Shown: positions 17,624 to 27,413, counted from the stretch's first letter. The stretch is 64,000 bases of DNA from Planococcus antarcticus DSM 14505 (GCF_001687565.2 NZ_CP016534.2:2298501-2362500), one strand, 5' to 3'. The notes: generated by a model not told the origin, from the letters alone. A program made the numbers and translations.

Positions 17624-19441
17624 TTAATTCATTACACGCTTGAACATTTTCTCAACATCGTATGTTCTGAAATGGATGATCACAGGACGCCCGTGCGGAC
17701 AAGTAAAGGGTTGCTCTGCTTGTTTCAAATCTGCCAGTAATCGTTCCATATCGTGTTTCTGCAGAAAATGGTTTGCTTTAATCGATCGTTTGCAGCTCAT
17801 CATAATGGCTGCATCTTCCCGTAATTTCTTAATATCCACTTTCCGCTCGTTCAAAATCTGTTCGATCAAATCTTCAATAACTTCCTGTTCAAAACCTTTT
17901 GGAAACCAAGTTGGATATTCCCGAACAATAAATGAAGTATCGCCAAATACTTCTAAAAATACTCCACTATCAGCCAAAACAGCTAAATGATCTTTTAACC
18001 TTAATGCCTCATCACGGCTGTAATGAAACGTCAGCGGCAGTAACAGAGATTGCCGTTCGTTACCGTCGATATCTCCCACTTTTTCGCGAAAGTATTCGTA
18101 CTTGATGCGTTCTTGTGCTGCATGTTGATCAATCAAATAAAAGCCATCATTGCTTTGCGCCACAATATACGTACCATGAATTTGACCAACTACTTCTAGT
18201 TCCGGAAATTGAGGACTTTCTTGTTGTTTTTCCTCGTGTTCTGCCAGTGGCGGCAGTTCTTCAACAAAAGCGATTTCTTCTTGAAGTGGTTTTTCTTGTT
18301 GTTGAACAAATACTGTTTCTTTTTCAACAGGTAGCTCTGACCATTCTTGTGCTGGTAATTGCTTTGGTTCTTGAACTGTAAACGAGCTTTTCCACAGATC
18401 CAATTGCTTAGTCGGCGATTGTTTGACCGGTTTTGGTTTATCAATAATCGGTGCACGCGCAACTGAACTAATCGTGCGTCGAATCGTTTCATGGATCAAT
18501 TCCATCAATTCTTTTTCTTTGCTCAAACGGATTTGTTGTTTAGATGGATGGACATTGACATCTGTCAAATAAGGGTCCCCTTCAATATTTAATACGACAA
18601 TCGGCTGCCGCTCGAGCGGCAAGAAAGTATGGTAAGCCTTATGAACCGTATTGGCAATAGCGTAATGTTTAACCCAGCGTCCGTTTACGAACAATGAAAT
18701 ATAGTTTTTATTGGCACGGGTGATTTCAGGAAGCGACGCGTAGCCTGATACTTTATAGTCATGTGACTGTCCTTCAAACGGAATCATTTTCTTAGCAATC
18801 GCGACGCCGTAAATGTCGGCTAACACACGCTTGATTTCTCCACTGCCTGAGGTTTGCAGAATAACTCTGCCGTCATGCATCAGTTTAAAAGCAATACCCG
18901 GATAGCTCAGCGCAAAGCGGTTCAGCAAATCGATGGTATGACCAAGTTCTGTCTGCAATGTTTTCATGTATTTTAAACGCGCAGGCGTATTAAAGAATAA
19001 TTGATCGATTTTAATATCCGTTCCTTTTCTAAGAGACCCCGCACGTTGCTCGGTTAAACGTCCGCCTTCCATTTTCACAAAAGTTCCGCTTGCACCATTT
19101 GATGTATGCAAAGTCACTTTAGAAACCGAAGCGATACTCGCCAGTGCTTCACCGCGAAACCCAAGCGTCCGAATCCGGAATAAATCATGTTCGTTGGCAA
19201 TTTTACTCGTGGCATGCCTAGAAAATGACAACAACGCGTCATCGGCATCCATACCCTCACCGTTATCAATGATTTGGATGGAGGTTAGCCCCGCTTCGAC
19301 GAGTAACACTTCGATGGCTGTACTTCCAGCATCGATGGCATTTTCCACTAATTCCTTAACGACCGAAGTCGGCCGTTCGACTACTTCACCCGCGGATATT
19401 TTATTAGATAGAGGTTCGTCCATCAATCGAATGATGCCCAT
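17624..19441 (-). CDS. mutL: DNA mismatch repair protein MutL
   Basis: 605 residues. The N-terminal GHKL ATPase has ELVENAIDAG, DNGEGM and LGFRGEALASI. A glutamine/glutamate-rich linker (about 345-420) joins the C-terminal dimer domain, which carries the endonuclease motif DQHAAQERIKYE and the zinc-site motif CPHGRP. It is therefore a nicking MutL of the MutH-less type. It begins 4 bp after mutS. Confidence 0.97.
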   Translation of the reverse strand: MGIIRLMDEPLSNKISAGEVVERPTSVVKELVENAIDAGSTAIEVLLVEAGLTSIQIIDNGEGMDADDALLSFSRHATSKIANEHDLFRIRTLGFRGEALASIASVSKVTLHTSNGASGTFVKMEGGRLTEQRAGSLRKGTDIKIDQLFFNTPARLKYMKTLQTELGHTIDLLNRFALSYPGIAFKLMHDGRVILQTSGSGEIKRVLADIYGVAIAKKMIPFEGQSHDYKVSGYASLPEITRANKNYISLFVNGRWVKHYAIANTVHKAYHTFLPLERQPIVVLNIEGDPYLTDVNVHPSKQQIRLSKEKELMELIHETIRRTISSVARAPIIDKPKPVKQSPTKQLDLWKSSFTVQEPKQLPAQEWSELPVEKETVFVQQQEKPLQEEIAFVEELPPLAEHEEKQQESPQFPELEVVGQIHGTYIVAQSNDGFYLIDQHAAQERIKYEYFREKVGDIDGNERQSLLLPLTFHYSRDEALRLKDHLAVLADSGVFLEVFGDTSFIVREYPTWFPKGFEQEVIEDLIEQILNERKVDIKKLREDAAIMMSCKRSIKANHFLQKHDMERLLADLKQAEQPFTCPHGRPVIIHFRTYDVEKMFKRVMN

Positions 19442-19445
19442 TCGC

Positions 19446-21971
19446 TCACTCCTTAGTAGTTAACTTTTGTTGCAAATCGTTAAGTATCTGCAAGGCTTGC
19501 AGAGGTGTCATTGCGGATACTTGAACGTCCTTAATAGTCTGTAAAATTTCGTCTTTTTCTGTATCTGCATCATCAAAAAATGATAATTGTTCGATTGTTT
19601 TGGGCTGCTTCTTTTTATCTTCTTCAAAGGTTTTTAGCAATTCACGTGCACGGGCAAGGATTGGTTCTGGCAAATTTGCCAGTTCAGCGACATGAATCCC
19701 GTAACTTTTGTCTGCTGGCCCTTTTTTCACTTTATGAAGAAACACTACTTTGCCCGATTGCTCCATTGCTGCTACATGGACATTATGAAGTTTGTCCAGC
19801 GAATTTTCCAACGCCGTCAACTCGTGGTAATGCGTAGAGAATAGTGTATTTGCGCCAATCTCTCTGTGAATGTATTCAATCATCGATTGGGCTAATGCCA
19901 TGCCATCGTAAGTTGATGTACCGCGACCAATTTCATCAAACAGTAATAAGCTGTTTTTTGTCGCATGCGTTATGGCGTATTGCGACTCGAGCATCTCGAC
20001 CATAAAGGTGCTTTGTCCAGATACTAAGTCATCAGCCGCTCCAATACGCGTGAAAATCTGATCGACTATTGGTAAATTCGCGGATTCAGCAGGAACGTAA
20101 CTGCCAATTTGCGCAAGCACGATCGTCAACGCCACTTGCCGCATATACGTACTTTTACCCGACATGTTCGGCCCTGTAATCAACAGCATGTTTTTATCTT
20201 CTGCAAGAACACAGTCATTCGGCACATAATGTTGCTTATTGAGCATTTTTTCCACAACCGGATGGCGTCCTTCAATAATCGATATCTCCGTAGAATCATT
20301 AAACTCAGGTTTGACGAAACGGTATTTTTCTGCCACATTAGCAAAACTCAAAAAGACATCCAGTCCACTGAGAGAAGAAGCAAGACGCTGAATACGTGAA
20401 ATGTATTGTTTAACTTCATCTCGGATCGCCACAAACAACTCATATTCAAGTGACAAACTTTCTTCTTCAGCGGTTAAGATTAACGCTTCTTTTTCTTTCA
20501 GCTCATGAGTCGTATAGCGTTCTGCGTTAGCTAGCGTTTGTTTGCGATCATACCGTTCTAAATCAGCTAAATGCATATTGGCTTTAGAAATTTCAATATA
20601 ATAGCCGAAAATGCGGTTATAGCCAATTTTCAAAGATTTAATGCCAGTTAATTTGCGTTCTCTTTGTTCAAGCGCTGCAATCCAGTCTTTACCGTTACGC
20701 GAAGCATCTCGGTATTCATCAAGTTGCTGATGAAAGCCGTCTCGAATAACGCCGCCTTCTTTCGAAGACAATGGCGGACTTTCGCTAATCGCTTGCAACA
20801 ATTCACAAACCTCTATGCAGCGGTCTAACTTGTCACTAAATTCCTGCAATGCCGGATTACCGGAATTCGCCAACTCTTCAATTAGCACAGGAACTTTCTC
20901 AAGAGAACTTCTGAGTTGCGCTAAATCACGTCCACTGGCACTACCAAAGGCAATTCGACCGGATAGGCGTTCTAGGTCATAAACTTCTTTTAATAGCCCC
21001 TGGAGCTCTACACGCACGAAATACTGGTCAATCAATGCTGCCACCATTTGCTGACGTTCTTCAATCATCCTTTTGTTTGCTAACGGCTGATGCACCCATT
21101 GTTTTAGCTTTCGGCTACCCATCGCCGTCGTGGTTTCGTCCAGTAGCCAGAGCAAGGTCCCTTTCGTTTCACTGCCACGAATCGATTGCAATAATTCCAA
21201 ATTGCGCTTTGAATGAAAATCGATACTTAATAATTGATTGTTTTCTTTATAGGAAAAAGCTTGGATATGATCGAGTGATTGTTTTTGTGTTCGGGAAATG
21301 TACGTTAGTAACCGGTGACTGCTCATCCGCAGATCTTCCGGACAGTCGGCGACTTGTTCTGGTGATAACGGATAGGCATTTTCCATCGTCTCAATGGATA
21401 ACACCAACCCCTGTTCTTCTTCAGTTAGCAGAACAAATAATTGCTCTGAAACGACCAGCTCGCGAATATTCAAAGACTGCAACTCCTGCAACAAAGCTTT
21501 TTCCGTCCCCATTATGTATGTAGCTGTTGCTTCGCCTGTGCTGATATCGACGTAGGATAAACCAAATCCATCAGCTAGTTCATCAGCTGCAGCTAAAAAG
21601 ACGTTCGATTTGGAATCAACGTTTTTTCCTTCTGTATGGGTACCTGGTGTAATCAACCGGACAACTTCACGCTTAACAACGCCTTTTGTCAGTTTCGGAT
21701 CTTCTACTTGTTCACAAATGGCAACTTTATGGCCTTTTAAAATTAATTGATCGATATAGTTTTTCGCCGCATGATGAGGAACTCCACACATCGGAATCCG
21801 GTCATCCCCAGTTCCGCCACGGCTTGTTAACGTAATTTCTAGTATTTGCGAAGCGTTAATCGCGTCGTCGTAGAACAACTCATAAAAATCGCCCAAACGG
21901 AAAAATAAAAAAGCATCCAAGTATTCAGATTTCACTTGAAAATATTGTTGCATCATCGGTGTCAGTGCCAT
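19446..21971 (-). CDS. mutS: DNA mismatch recognition protein MutS
   Basis: 841 residues. The mismatch-reading GDFYELF motif lies in domain I (about residues 27-33). The C-terminal ABC-type ATPase has Walker A GPNMSGKST, LLFDEIGRGTSTYDG and FSTHYHEL. The tail LSFFD near the end resembles a beta-clamp-binding motif. It is followed by mutL. The ymcA terminator precedes it, so it probably has its own promoter in 21972-22037. Confidence 0.98.
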   Translation of the reverse strand: MALTPMMQQYFQVKSEYLDAFLFFRLGDFYELFYDDAINASQILEITLTSRGGTGDDRIPMCGVPHHAAKNYIDQLILKGHKVAICEQVEDPKLTKGVVKREVVRLITPGTHTEGKNVDSKSNVFLAAADELADGFGLSYVDISTGEATATYIMGTEKALLQELQSLNIRELVVSEQLFVLLTEEEQGLVLSIETMENAYPLSPEQVADCPEDLRMSSHRLLTYISRTQKQSLDHIQAFSYKENNQLLSIDFHSKRNLELLQSIRGSETKGTLLWLLDETTTAMGSRKLKQWVHQPLANKRMIEERQQMVAALIDQYFVRVELQGLLKEVYDLERLSGRIAFGSASGRDLAQLRSSLEKVPVLIEELANSGNPALQEFSDKLDRCIEVCELLQAISESPPLSSKEGGVIRDGFHQQLDEYRDASRNGKDWIAALEQRERKLTGIKSLKIGYNRIFGYYIEISKANMHLADLERYDRKQTLANAERYTTHELKEKEALILTAEEESLSLEYELFVAIRDEVKQYISRIQRLASSLSGLDVFLSFANVAEKYRFVKPEFNDSTEISIIEGRHPVVEKMLNKQHYVPNDCVLAEDKNMLLITGPNMSGKSTYMRQVALTIVLAQIGSYVPAESANLPIVDQIFTRIGAADDLVSGQSTFMVEMLESQYAITHATKNSLLLFDEIGRGTSTYDGMALAQSMIEYIHREIGANTLFSTHYHELTALENSLDKLHNVHVAAMEQSGKVVFLHKVKKGPADKSYGIHVAELANLPEPILARARELLKTFEEDKKKQPKTIEQLSFFDDADTEKDEILQTIKDVQVSAMTPLQALQILNDLQQKLTTKE

Positions 21972-22037
21972 GTTAAAACCTCTTTCAAATCGATTGTCGT
22001 TTCTTTATTGTACCAAAAACTAAGGCATAAAAGAAAA

Positions 22038-22065
22038 AACTGAAAGAGCTTTGGCTCTTTCAGTT
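22038..22065 (-). terminator. terminator of the ymcA transcript
   Basis: AACTGAAAGAGC / GCTCTTTCAGTT with a TTTTTTC tail on the minus strand. It lies beyond the tandem repeat, which is therefore probably transcribed as a ymcA 3' UTR. Confidence 0.9.
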
Positions 22066-22109
22066 TACTTCTTTAAATACTTTTCAATTCGAGCTTGCAT
22101 TTAGCTTTA

Positions 22110-22153
22110 TGGGCCGGATCGTCTTATGCCGTCGGAGTTAAACGATCGTTTCC
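22110..22153 (-). repeat. diverged partial unit at the left end of the array
   Basis: It aligns with the last third of the 121-bp unit (for example GTCGGAGTTAAACGATCG against GTCGGGACTAAACGGGCA) but is much more diverged than the four main units. Confidence 0.75.
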
Positions 22154-22637
22154 GCTTTTCTTGTCTAGCTCCGATGCCTAGTCCCTCGGGGTCTTAAGTC
22201 AGACCGGTCAAGTGGCACAAACACGCCACATGCCCTGTCCGCCTTAAGCCTGTCGGGACTAAACGGGCACCTACACTTTTCTTGTCTAGCTCCGATGCCC
22301 AGTCCCTCGGGGTCTTAAGTCAGACCGGTCAAGTGGCACAAACACGCCACATGCCCGGTCCGCCTTAAGCCTGTCGGGACTAAACGGGCACCTACGCTTT
22401 TCTTGTCTAGCTCCGATGCCCAGTCCCTCGGGGTCTTAAGTCAGACCGGTCAAGTGGCACAAACACGCCACATGCCCGGTCCGCCTTAAGCCTGTCGGGA
22501 CTAAACGGGCACCTACACTTTTCTTGTCTAGCTCCGATGCCCAGTCCCTCGGGGTCTTAAGTCAGACCGGTCAAGTGGCACAAACACGCCACATGCCCGG
22601 TCCGCCTTAAGCCTGTCGGGACTAAACGGGCACCTAC
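22154..22637 (-). repeat. tandem array of four 121-bp structured units
   Basis: Four units start at 22154, 22275, 22396 and 22517; a fifth start at 22638 breaks off after GCTTTTC. The period is exactly 121 bp. Units 2-4 are almost identical. The first base alternates G, A, G, A, (G), which suggests that a two-unit block was duplicated. On the minus strand each unit folds into a long rod: GCCC..AGTCCC with GGGACT..GGGC, GACCGG with CCGGTC, and apical GTGGC with GCCAC. The array lies between the ymcA stop and its terminator. Confidence 0.95.
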
Positions 22638-22647
22638 GCTTTTCTAG

Positions 22648-23076
22648 TTACCCGCAGCTTCCTGGTTTGTCGTTGCGGACTTTTGATCCGGTCTCGCCAC
22701 GTAGCAGGTCGCCGCCTGTTTCGGTGATGATATTATTCGTTACTTGATTAGAGATAGCTGTTGACACCATCTGCAATAAAGAATTGACGTCGCTCTGGGA
22801 TTGCTTGAATTCCTGAACAATCGGCACAGCGTCGATTTCTTCTTCGATTTTGGCGATCTTTCCTTCAATCAAAGTCAATGCTCGTTCTTTTCCGTATGCC
22901 TGGAAGTTAACGGCTTGTTTCTGTAGGCTTTTCAGACTGGCAATTTTTTCGCGGATTTGCTGATTTTCGTTAATTTGTGCTTCCGCACGCTTAAAGAAAT
23001 CTACTTCTTCTGTTGCTGCGATCATATCTGCTACTTCGCGCGCTTTTGCGACGATTTCTTGTTTTGTATACGTCAT
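22648..23076 (-). CDS. ymcA: YmcA / RicA family regulator
   Basis: 142 residues. Largely helical with a predicted coiled coil (IREKIASLKSLQKQAVNFQAYGKERALTLIEGKIAKIEEEI). The family partners RicF and RicT; the complex binds Fe-S clusters and in B. subtilis is needed with RNase Y for maturation of some mRNAs and for biofilm and competence. The cysteine in the terminal SCG fits the cluster-binding end. The gene lies near rny and ymdB. Its 3' region carries the 121-bp array. Confidence 0.92.
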   Translation of the reverse strand: MTYTKQEIVAKAREVADMIAATEEVDFFKRAEAQINENQQIREKIASLKSLQKQAVNFQAYGKERALTLIEGKIAKIEEEIDAVPIVQEFKQSQSDVNSLLQMVSTAISNQVTNNIITETGGDLLRGETGSKVRNDKPGSCG

Positions 23077-23078
23077 TT

Positions 23079-23153
23079 TTAGACACCCATTTCTTGGCCT
23101 GATACGACTTCTATAACTTCATCGTTCAACGACCATGTTTTAGTTTCAGTCAT
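23079..23153 (-). pseudogene. miaB: C-terminal scrap of miaB
   Basis: A 24-codon frame encodes TETKTWSLNDEVIEV, which resembles the end of the TRAM domain of MiaB (typically ITEAKTWSL-G-). It sits directly upstream of ymcA, where B. subtilis has miaB. The codon before the ATG is a stop, and about 220 bp further upstream hold no recognisable gene. No RBS is seen. I read it as the remains of a deleted miaB; the identification rests on about 15 residues. Confidence 0.55.
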
Positions 23154-23250
23154 TCACTTTATTTTTAGGCGCAAAACCTAACAAGATATATGAGTACGTC
23201 GAACAAGGTTTATACCTGTTGCTAGCAGTTTAATCGATTTATAGAATTTT

Positions 23251-23288
23251 TAACGTGTCGCGGGTTCTCGTTCGCGACGAAATTCGTT
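23251..23288 (-). other. hairpin in the ymcA leader
   Basis: GTCGCG / CGCGAC with flanking AACG / CGTT lies downstream of the likely promoter. Its role is unknown. Confidence 0.4.
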
Positions 23289-23302
23289 TTAAACGCTACC
23301 TT

Positions 23303-23332
23303 ATTATACTGAAAACCAGGCACGTACTTCAA
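23303..23332 (-). promoter_or_regulatory. ymcA: probable ymcA promoter
   Basis: Minus strand -35 TTGAAG (23332-23327), 18-bp spacer, -10 TATAAT (23308-23303). It would give a leader of more than 200 bases. Confidence 0.6.
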
Positions 23333-23376
23333 GGTGTCTGCTTGAATTGTCGGAGTTTCGTCAAGAAGTTGAAAGT

Positions 23377-24174
23377 TTAGCCCAGGAATGGATAATCCTC
23401 ATTGATATATACGCGCTCAAAGCTTGTCGCTTTACCGGTTTGGTCGTCAATTTCTGTGAAAAATCCGCTAACTACTGAACGTCCACGCTTTGGCACTTCA
23501 AAACGTGTTGGCATGTTCGTTTTGAAACGATAAAGCACAGCCTCTTTATTCATGCCCAAAATTTCATCATACGGTCCCGTCATCCCAACGTCTGAGATAT
23601 AGGCAGTGCCGTTCGGCAAAATGCGTGCATCGGCAGTTTGAACATGGGTATGGGTACCAGCAACAACCGAAGCGCGGCCATCTAAATGCCAACCCATCGC
23701 GATTTTTTCACTTGTTGCTTCTGCGTGGAAATCCACAAATACGAGCGGTGAAATGGCTTTAGCTTCAGCCACTAGCTCATCCGCTTTTTGGAATGGATCT
23801 TCATGCGGTGGTAAGAACACACGGCCATGTAGATTAATGACCGATAAAGTCTGGCCATTTTTTGTGACAGTCGCCATGCCGCGTCCTGGAGCATCGTCTG
23901 AGAAATTTGCTGGACGGATCAAGTAATCGACTTCATCAATAAAATCAAAAATTTCTTTTTGATCCCATGTATGATTGCCCATCGTTACCATGTCTACTCC
24001 CATAAACAAAAGATCCTGGTAAATGGCTTTGGTGATGCCACGTCCTGCTGCTGCGTTCTCTCCATTGGCGATGATGACATCCGGCGAATATTTTCTTTTC
24101 AGTCTCGGCAAATACGATTCAAGTGCATCTCTTCCGATTGATCCTACAATATCTCCAATAAATAAAATTTTCAC
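23377..24174 (-). CDS. ymdB: YmdB metallophosphoesterase
   Basis: 265 residues from GTG 24174 (VKILFIGDIVGS), chosen for RBS AAAGGTGAG and agreement with B. subtilis YmdB length; the open frame reaches 24219. Two-metal phosphoesterase motifs are GDIVGS, NGENAAAGRG, MGNHTWD and the late VAGTHTHVQTAD. Family members hydrolyse 2',3'-cyclic nucleotides and influence biofilm versus motility decisions. It follows rny. Confidence 0.93.
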   Translation of the reverse strand: MKILFIGDIVGSIGRDALESYLPRLKRKYSPDVIIANGENAAAGRGITKAIYQDLLFMGVDMVTMGNHTWDQKEIFDFIDEVDYLIRPANFSDDAPGRGMATVTKNGQTLSVINLHGRVFLPPHEDPFQKADELVAEAKAISPLVFVDFHAEATSEKIAMGWHLDGRASVVAGTHTHVQTADARILPNGTAYISDVGMTGPYDEILGMNKEAVLYRFKTNMPTRFEVPKRGRSVVSGFFTEIDDQTGKATSFERVYINEDYPFLG

Positions 24175-24194
24175 AAACTCACCTTTTTCCATAA

Positions 24195-24231
24195 GAAAAA
24201 GGCTTCTTTGAATAGACATTCATCGAAGCCT
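24195..24231 (-). terminator. terminator between rny and ymdB
   Basis: AGGCTTC / GAAGCCT with an 18-base loop and TTTTT on the minus strand, nine bases after the rny stop. It may act partially. Confidence 0.65.
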
Positions 24232-24239
24232 CACCCTTA

Positions 24240-25799
24240 TTATTTTGCGTATTCAACTGCTCTAGTTTCTCTAATAACCGTTACTTTGATATGACCTGGA
24301 TAATCCAACTCTTCTTCAATCCGTTTCCGGATGTCACGAGCCAGACGATGTGCCGTCATGTCATCGATTTGTTCAGGGCGAACCATGATACGAATTTCGC
24401 GTCCCGCTTGAATAGCGAATGATTTCTCAACGCCTTCATACGATTCAGAAATTTCTTCTAGTTTTTCTAAACGGCGGATGTAATTTTCCAGTGTTTCGCT
24501 TCTTGCACCTGGGCGGGCGGCAGATAATGCATCTGCTGCTGCCACAATGACCGAAATGATGGAAGTCGCTTCTGTGTCACCGTGGTGAGAAGCAATACTG
24601 TTAATAACCACCGGATGTTCTTTGTACTTAGTTCCGAGTTCCACGCCGATTTCTACGTGGCTGCCTTCTACTTCGTGATCGATTGCTTTGCCGATGTCGT
24701 GTAGAAGACCAGCACGACGAGCGAGTGTAACGTCTTCTCCAAGTTCTGCTGCCATCAAGCCTGACAAGAATGCCACTTCCACAGAATGCTTCAGTACATT
24801 TTGTCCGTAGCTTGTACGGTAGCGAAGGCGCCCAAGAATCTTGATCAAGTCAGGATGCAAGTTGTGCACACCTACGTCAAACGTGGTTTGTTCACCAATT
24901 TCACGAATTTGCTCATCTACTTCACGCCTTGACTTCTCAACCATTTCTTCGATGCGCGCAGGATGGATACGGCCATCTGATACCAGTTTTTCAAGGGCCA
25001 ATCGCGCTGTTTCACGGCGAATCGGATCGAACCCTGATAGAATAACAGCTTCTGGCGTATCATCGATGATTAAATCGATTCCCGTTAAGGTTTCAAGCGT
25101 TCGGATATTACGTCCTTCACGCCCAATAATACGTCCTTTCATTTCGTCGTTTGGCAAGTTAACTACTGATACAGTAGTTTCAGCCACATGGTCTGCTGCA
25201 AATCGCTGCATGGCCAATGACAAAATGTTTTTTGCTTTTTTGTCCGATTCTTCTTTGGCACGAGCTTCAGATTCTTTCATCATTACAGAAATGTCTGTCG
25301 AAAGTTCTTTTTCAACATCTTGTAAGATGATCGATTTCGCTTCTTCGCGTGTCAAAGATGAAATACGTTCCATTTCAGATTGCTGCTGTCGAACGAACTC
25401 CTCGGCTTTGCTCTCCATCTGCTCAATATGCTGTTGTTTTTCTGCGAGTGCTTCGTCTTTACGTTCCAGACCCGCTTCTCTTTTGTTTAATGCATCATCC
25501 TTGCGATCCAAATTTTCTTCTCTCTGCAACAACCGATTTTCTTGTCTTTGTAGTTCAGATCGGCGTTCCCGAATATCAGATTCTGTTTCAGTACGCAATT
25601 TATGATTTTCGTCTTTCGCTTCCAATAAGGCTTCTTTTTTCAGCGCTTCAGCTTCACGTTTCGCATCTTCGACTATTTGCTTCGCAGAGTTTTTAGCGCC
25701 TGCAATATTGGAATCGTTTGCTTTTTTCAATGCAAAATAACCAACAACTACACCGACGATGATACCAAGCAAAGCGAAGATGAACTCATTAATACCCAT
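24240..25799 (-). CDS. rny: RNase Y
   Basis: 519 residues. An N-terminal membrane span (about 5-23) is followed by a long charged coiled coil (about 30-205), a KH domain with [13 protein letters not shown], and an HD domain with [12 protein letters not shown]. It is the membrane-bound endoribonuclease that starts mRNA decay in Firmicutes. RBS GGAGGTG precedes the ATG. The neighbours recA and ymdB are as in B. subtilis, but pbpX is absent and repeat DNA lies in its place. Confidence 0.97.
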   Translation of the reverse strand: MGINEFIFALLGIIVGVVVGYFALKKANDSNIAGAKNSAKQIVEDAKREAEALKKEALLEAKDENHKLRTETESDIRERRSELQRQENRLLQREENLDRKDDALNKREAGLERKDEALAEKQQHIEQMESKAEEFVRQQQSEMERISSLTREEAKSIILQDVEKELSTDISVMMKESEARAKEESDKKAKNILSLAMQRFAADHVAETTVSVVNLPNDEMKGRIIGREGRNIRTLETLTGIDLIIDDTPEAVILSGFDPIRRETARLALEKLVSDGRIHPARIEEMVEKSRREVDEQIREIGEQTTFDVGVHNLHPDLIKILGRLRYRTSYGQNVLKHSVEVAFLSGLMAAELGEDVTLARRAGLLHDIGKAIDHEVEGSHVEIGVELGTKYKEHPVVINSIASHHGDTEATSIISVIVAAADALSAARPGARSETLENYIRRLEKLEEISESYEGVEKSFAIQAGREIRIMVRPEQIDDMTAHRLARDIRKRIEEELDYPGHIKVTVIRETRAVEYAK

Positions 25800-25889
25800 T
25801 CGGACACCTCCTCTTGCTATTGATTTTTTTCATTTTAAAGAAGAATAATGAAAATTTCTTTCACTAAAACAATTTAAAAATTAGTAAAT

Positions 25890-25909
25890 TATACAATTTT
25901 AATTGTATA
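25890..25909. other. AT-rich palindrome upstream of rny
   Basis: TATACAATT, TT, AATTGTATA: 9-bp perfect arms. It could be an operator; nothing else supports this. Confidence 0.35.
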
Positions 25910-25933
25910 GATGGACTTATGTCGTGTCAACCC

Positions 25934-26150
25934 AGGAAAAGCGGAAGCGGCCACATAGCTCCGACTGGTGTAAGACAATCTGACAAAGCGGCATGTCTTC
26001 AGTCGCACAGCCAGAGAGTCTTATGACCCCGAGAGGCTGATCGCTGCAGCTAGACATCAGGAAAAGCGGAAGCGATCGTCTAGACTCGATGGGCATCAGG
26101 CGCTTTGGCGAAGCGACATGTCTCCAGTCGCACAGCCAGAGAGTCTTATT
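25934..26150 (+). repeat. structured dispersed repeat, one unit plus most of a second
   Basis: Units start at 25934 and 26059 (period 125) with AGGAAAAGCGGAAGCG. The second breaks off after GAGAGTCTTAT. Family features are the ACATGTCT/CAGTCGCACAGCC centre and CTTATGACCC. The right arm of unit 1 (GATCGC) is complementary to the left arm of unit 2 (GCGATC), not to its own left arm (GCGGCC). Confidence 0.82.
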
Positions 26151-26216
26151 GAAAACAGCGAGCAAAGTGTTTGTCATCCATCCCTTATTCCCTACTCCTT
26201 ACTTTCAGCGTAGTAG

Positions 26217-26248
26217 AAAAGCCGCTAAGCATAAGCTCAGCGACTTTT
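26217..26248 (-). terminator. terminator of recA
   Basis: AAAAGTCGCTGAGC / GCTTAGCGGCTTTT on the minus strand (G-T pairs) with a TTAT loop. Confidence 0.9.
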
Positions 26249-26270
26249 CCGAATTATTGTGACAGTGATC

Positions 26271-27332
26271 TTATTCGTCATCTTCGTCAAGCAATAGATT
26301 GAAATCTTCAGGTTCTTCTTTATTGCCAGCAATCGTATAGGAAGCTGCGGTCATCCCGTAAGATTCACGGATTTTTCCAGCAATTTCATTGCGAACTTCT
26401 GGATTTTTCAAAAGGAACTGCTTGACGTTTTCACGGCCTTGACCAATACGTTCGTCATTATATGAATACCAAGAACCGCTCTTTTGGATGATTTCCAGTT
26501 CAGAACCGATATCCACGATTTCACCTTCACGGGAAATTCCTTTTCCGTACATGATGTCAACTTCAGCTGTACGGAACGGTGGAGCCACTTTGTTTTTTAC
26601 AATTTTGATCTTCGTTCTGTTGCCAATAATTTCAGTGCCGGATTTCAATGCTTCTGCACGGCGTACTTCTAGACGGACAGATGAATAGAATTTCAACGCA
26701 CGGCCGCCAGGAGTTGTTTCTGGATTCCCAAACATAACACCGATTTTTTCGCGGATTTGGTTAATGAAAATAACAATAGTATTCGATTTGTTGATAATCC
26801 CTGACAATTTTCGAAGAGCCTGTGACATCAAGCGTGCCTGTAATCCCATATGGGAATCGCCCATTTCGCCTTCGATCTCAGCTTTTGGTACTAATGCAGC
26901 CACTGAGTCGACAACTACGATATCGACTGCTCCGCTTCGGACAAGCGCTTCAGTGATTTCCAAAGCCTGCTCGCCAGTATCTGGCTGAGACAGAAGCAAT
27001 TCATCGATATTGACGCCAAGGTTTTTTGCATAAACCGGATCCAATGCATGCTCTGCATCGATGAATGCGGCTGTTCCTCCTATGGCCTGTACTTCTGCAA
27101 TTGCATGAAGAGAGACTGTTGTTTTACCTGAGCTTTCAGGGCCGTAAACTTCAATTACACGTCCCCGCGGATAACCGCCTATTCCCAACGCTGTATCCAA
27201 TGCCAACGAACCACTTGAAACGGATGATATATTACGGTCGGTTTTTTCCCCCAATTTCATGACAGAACCTTTACCGAATTGTTTTTCTATTTGTTTTAAC
27301 GCCATGTCTAATGCTGCTTTACGATCGCTCAA
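26271..27332 (-). CDS. recA: RecA recombinase
   Basis: 353 residues from TTG 27332, with RBS GAGGAGG. Core motifs are Walker [26 protein letters not shown], loop L1/L2 region with [22 protein letters not shown], and an acidic C-terminal tail (LLLDEDDE). It promotes homologous recombination and LexA self-cleavage. An SOS box (27414-27427) and a TTGTAA-17-TATACT promoter lie upstream. Confidence 0.98.
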   Translation of the reverse strand: MSDRKAALDMALKQIEKQFGKGSVMKLGEKTDRNISSVSSGSLALDTALGIGGYPRGRVIEVYGPESSGKTTVSLHAIAEVQAIGGTAAFIDAEHALDPVYAKNLGVNIDELLLSQPDTGEQALEITEALVRSGAVDIVVVDSVAALVPKAEIEGEMGDSHMGLQARLMSQALRKLSGIINKSNTIVIFINQIREKIGVMFGNPETTPGGRALKFYSSVRLEVRRAEALKSGTEIIGNRTKIKIVKNKVAPPFRTAEVDIMYGKGISREGEIVDIGSELEIIQKSGSWYSYNDERIGQGRENVKQFLLKNPEVRNEIAGKIRESYGMTAASYTIAGNKEEPEDFNLLLDEDDE

Positions 27333-27376
27333 AAGAAATCCTCCTCTAAATGAAAACTAATTTTCTATCTGTTTCT

Positions 27377-27405
27377 AGTATACTAGCTTATTGAGAAATT
27401 TACAA
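27377..27405 (-). promoter_or_regulatory. recA: recA promoter
   Basis: Minus strand -35 TTGTAA (27405-27400), 17-bp spacer, -10 TATACT (27382-27377). Confidence 0.82.
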
Positions 27406-27413
27406 GAAAAAAG

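Noticed and set aside
22110..22644. CRISPR array
   Set aside because: The repeated unit is 121 bp with no unique spacers between copies, and no cas genes are near. It is a tandem duplication.
24841..25605. 254-residue plus-strand open frame
   Set aside because: It is the antisense of the rny coiled-coil and KH region, whose codon bias leaves the opposite strand open.
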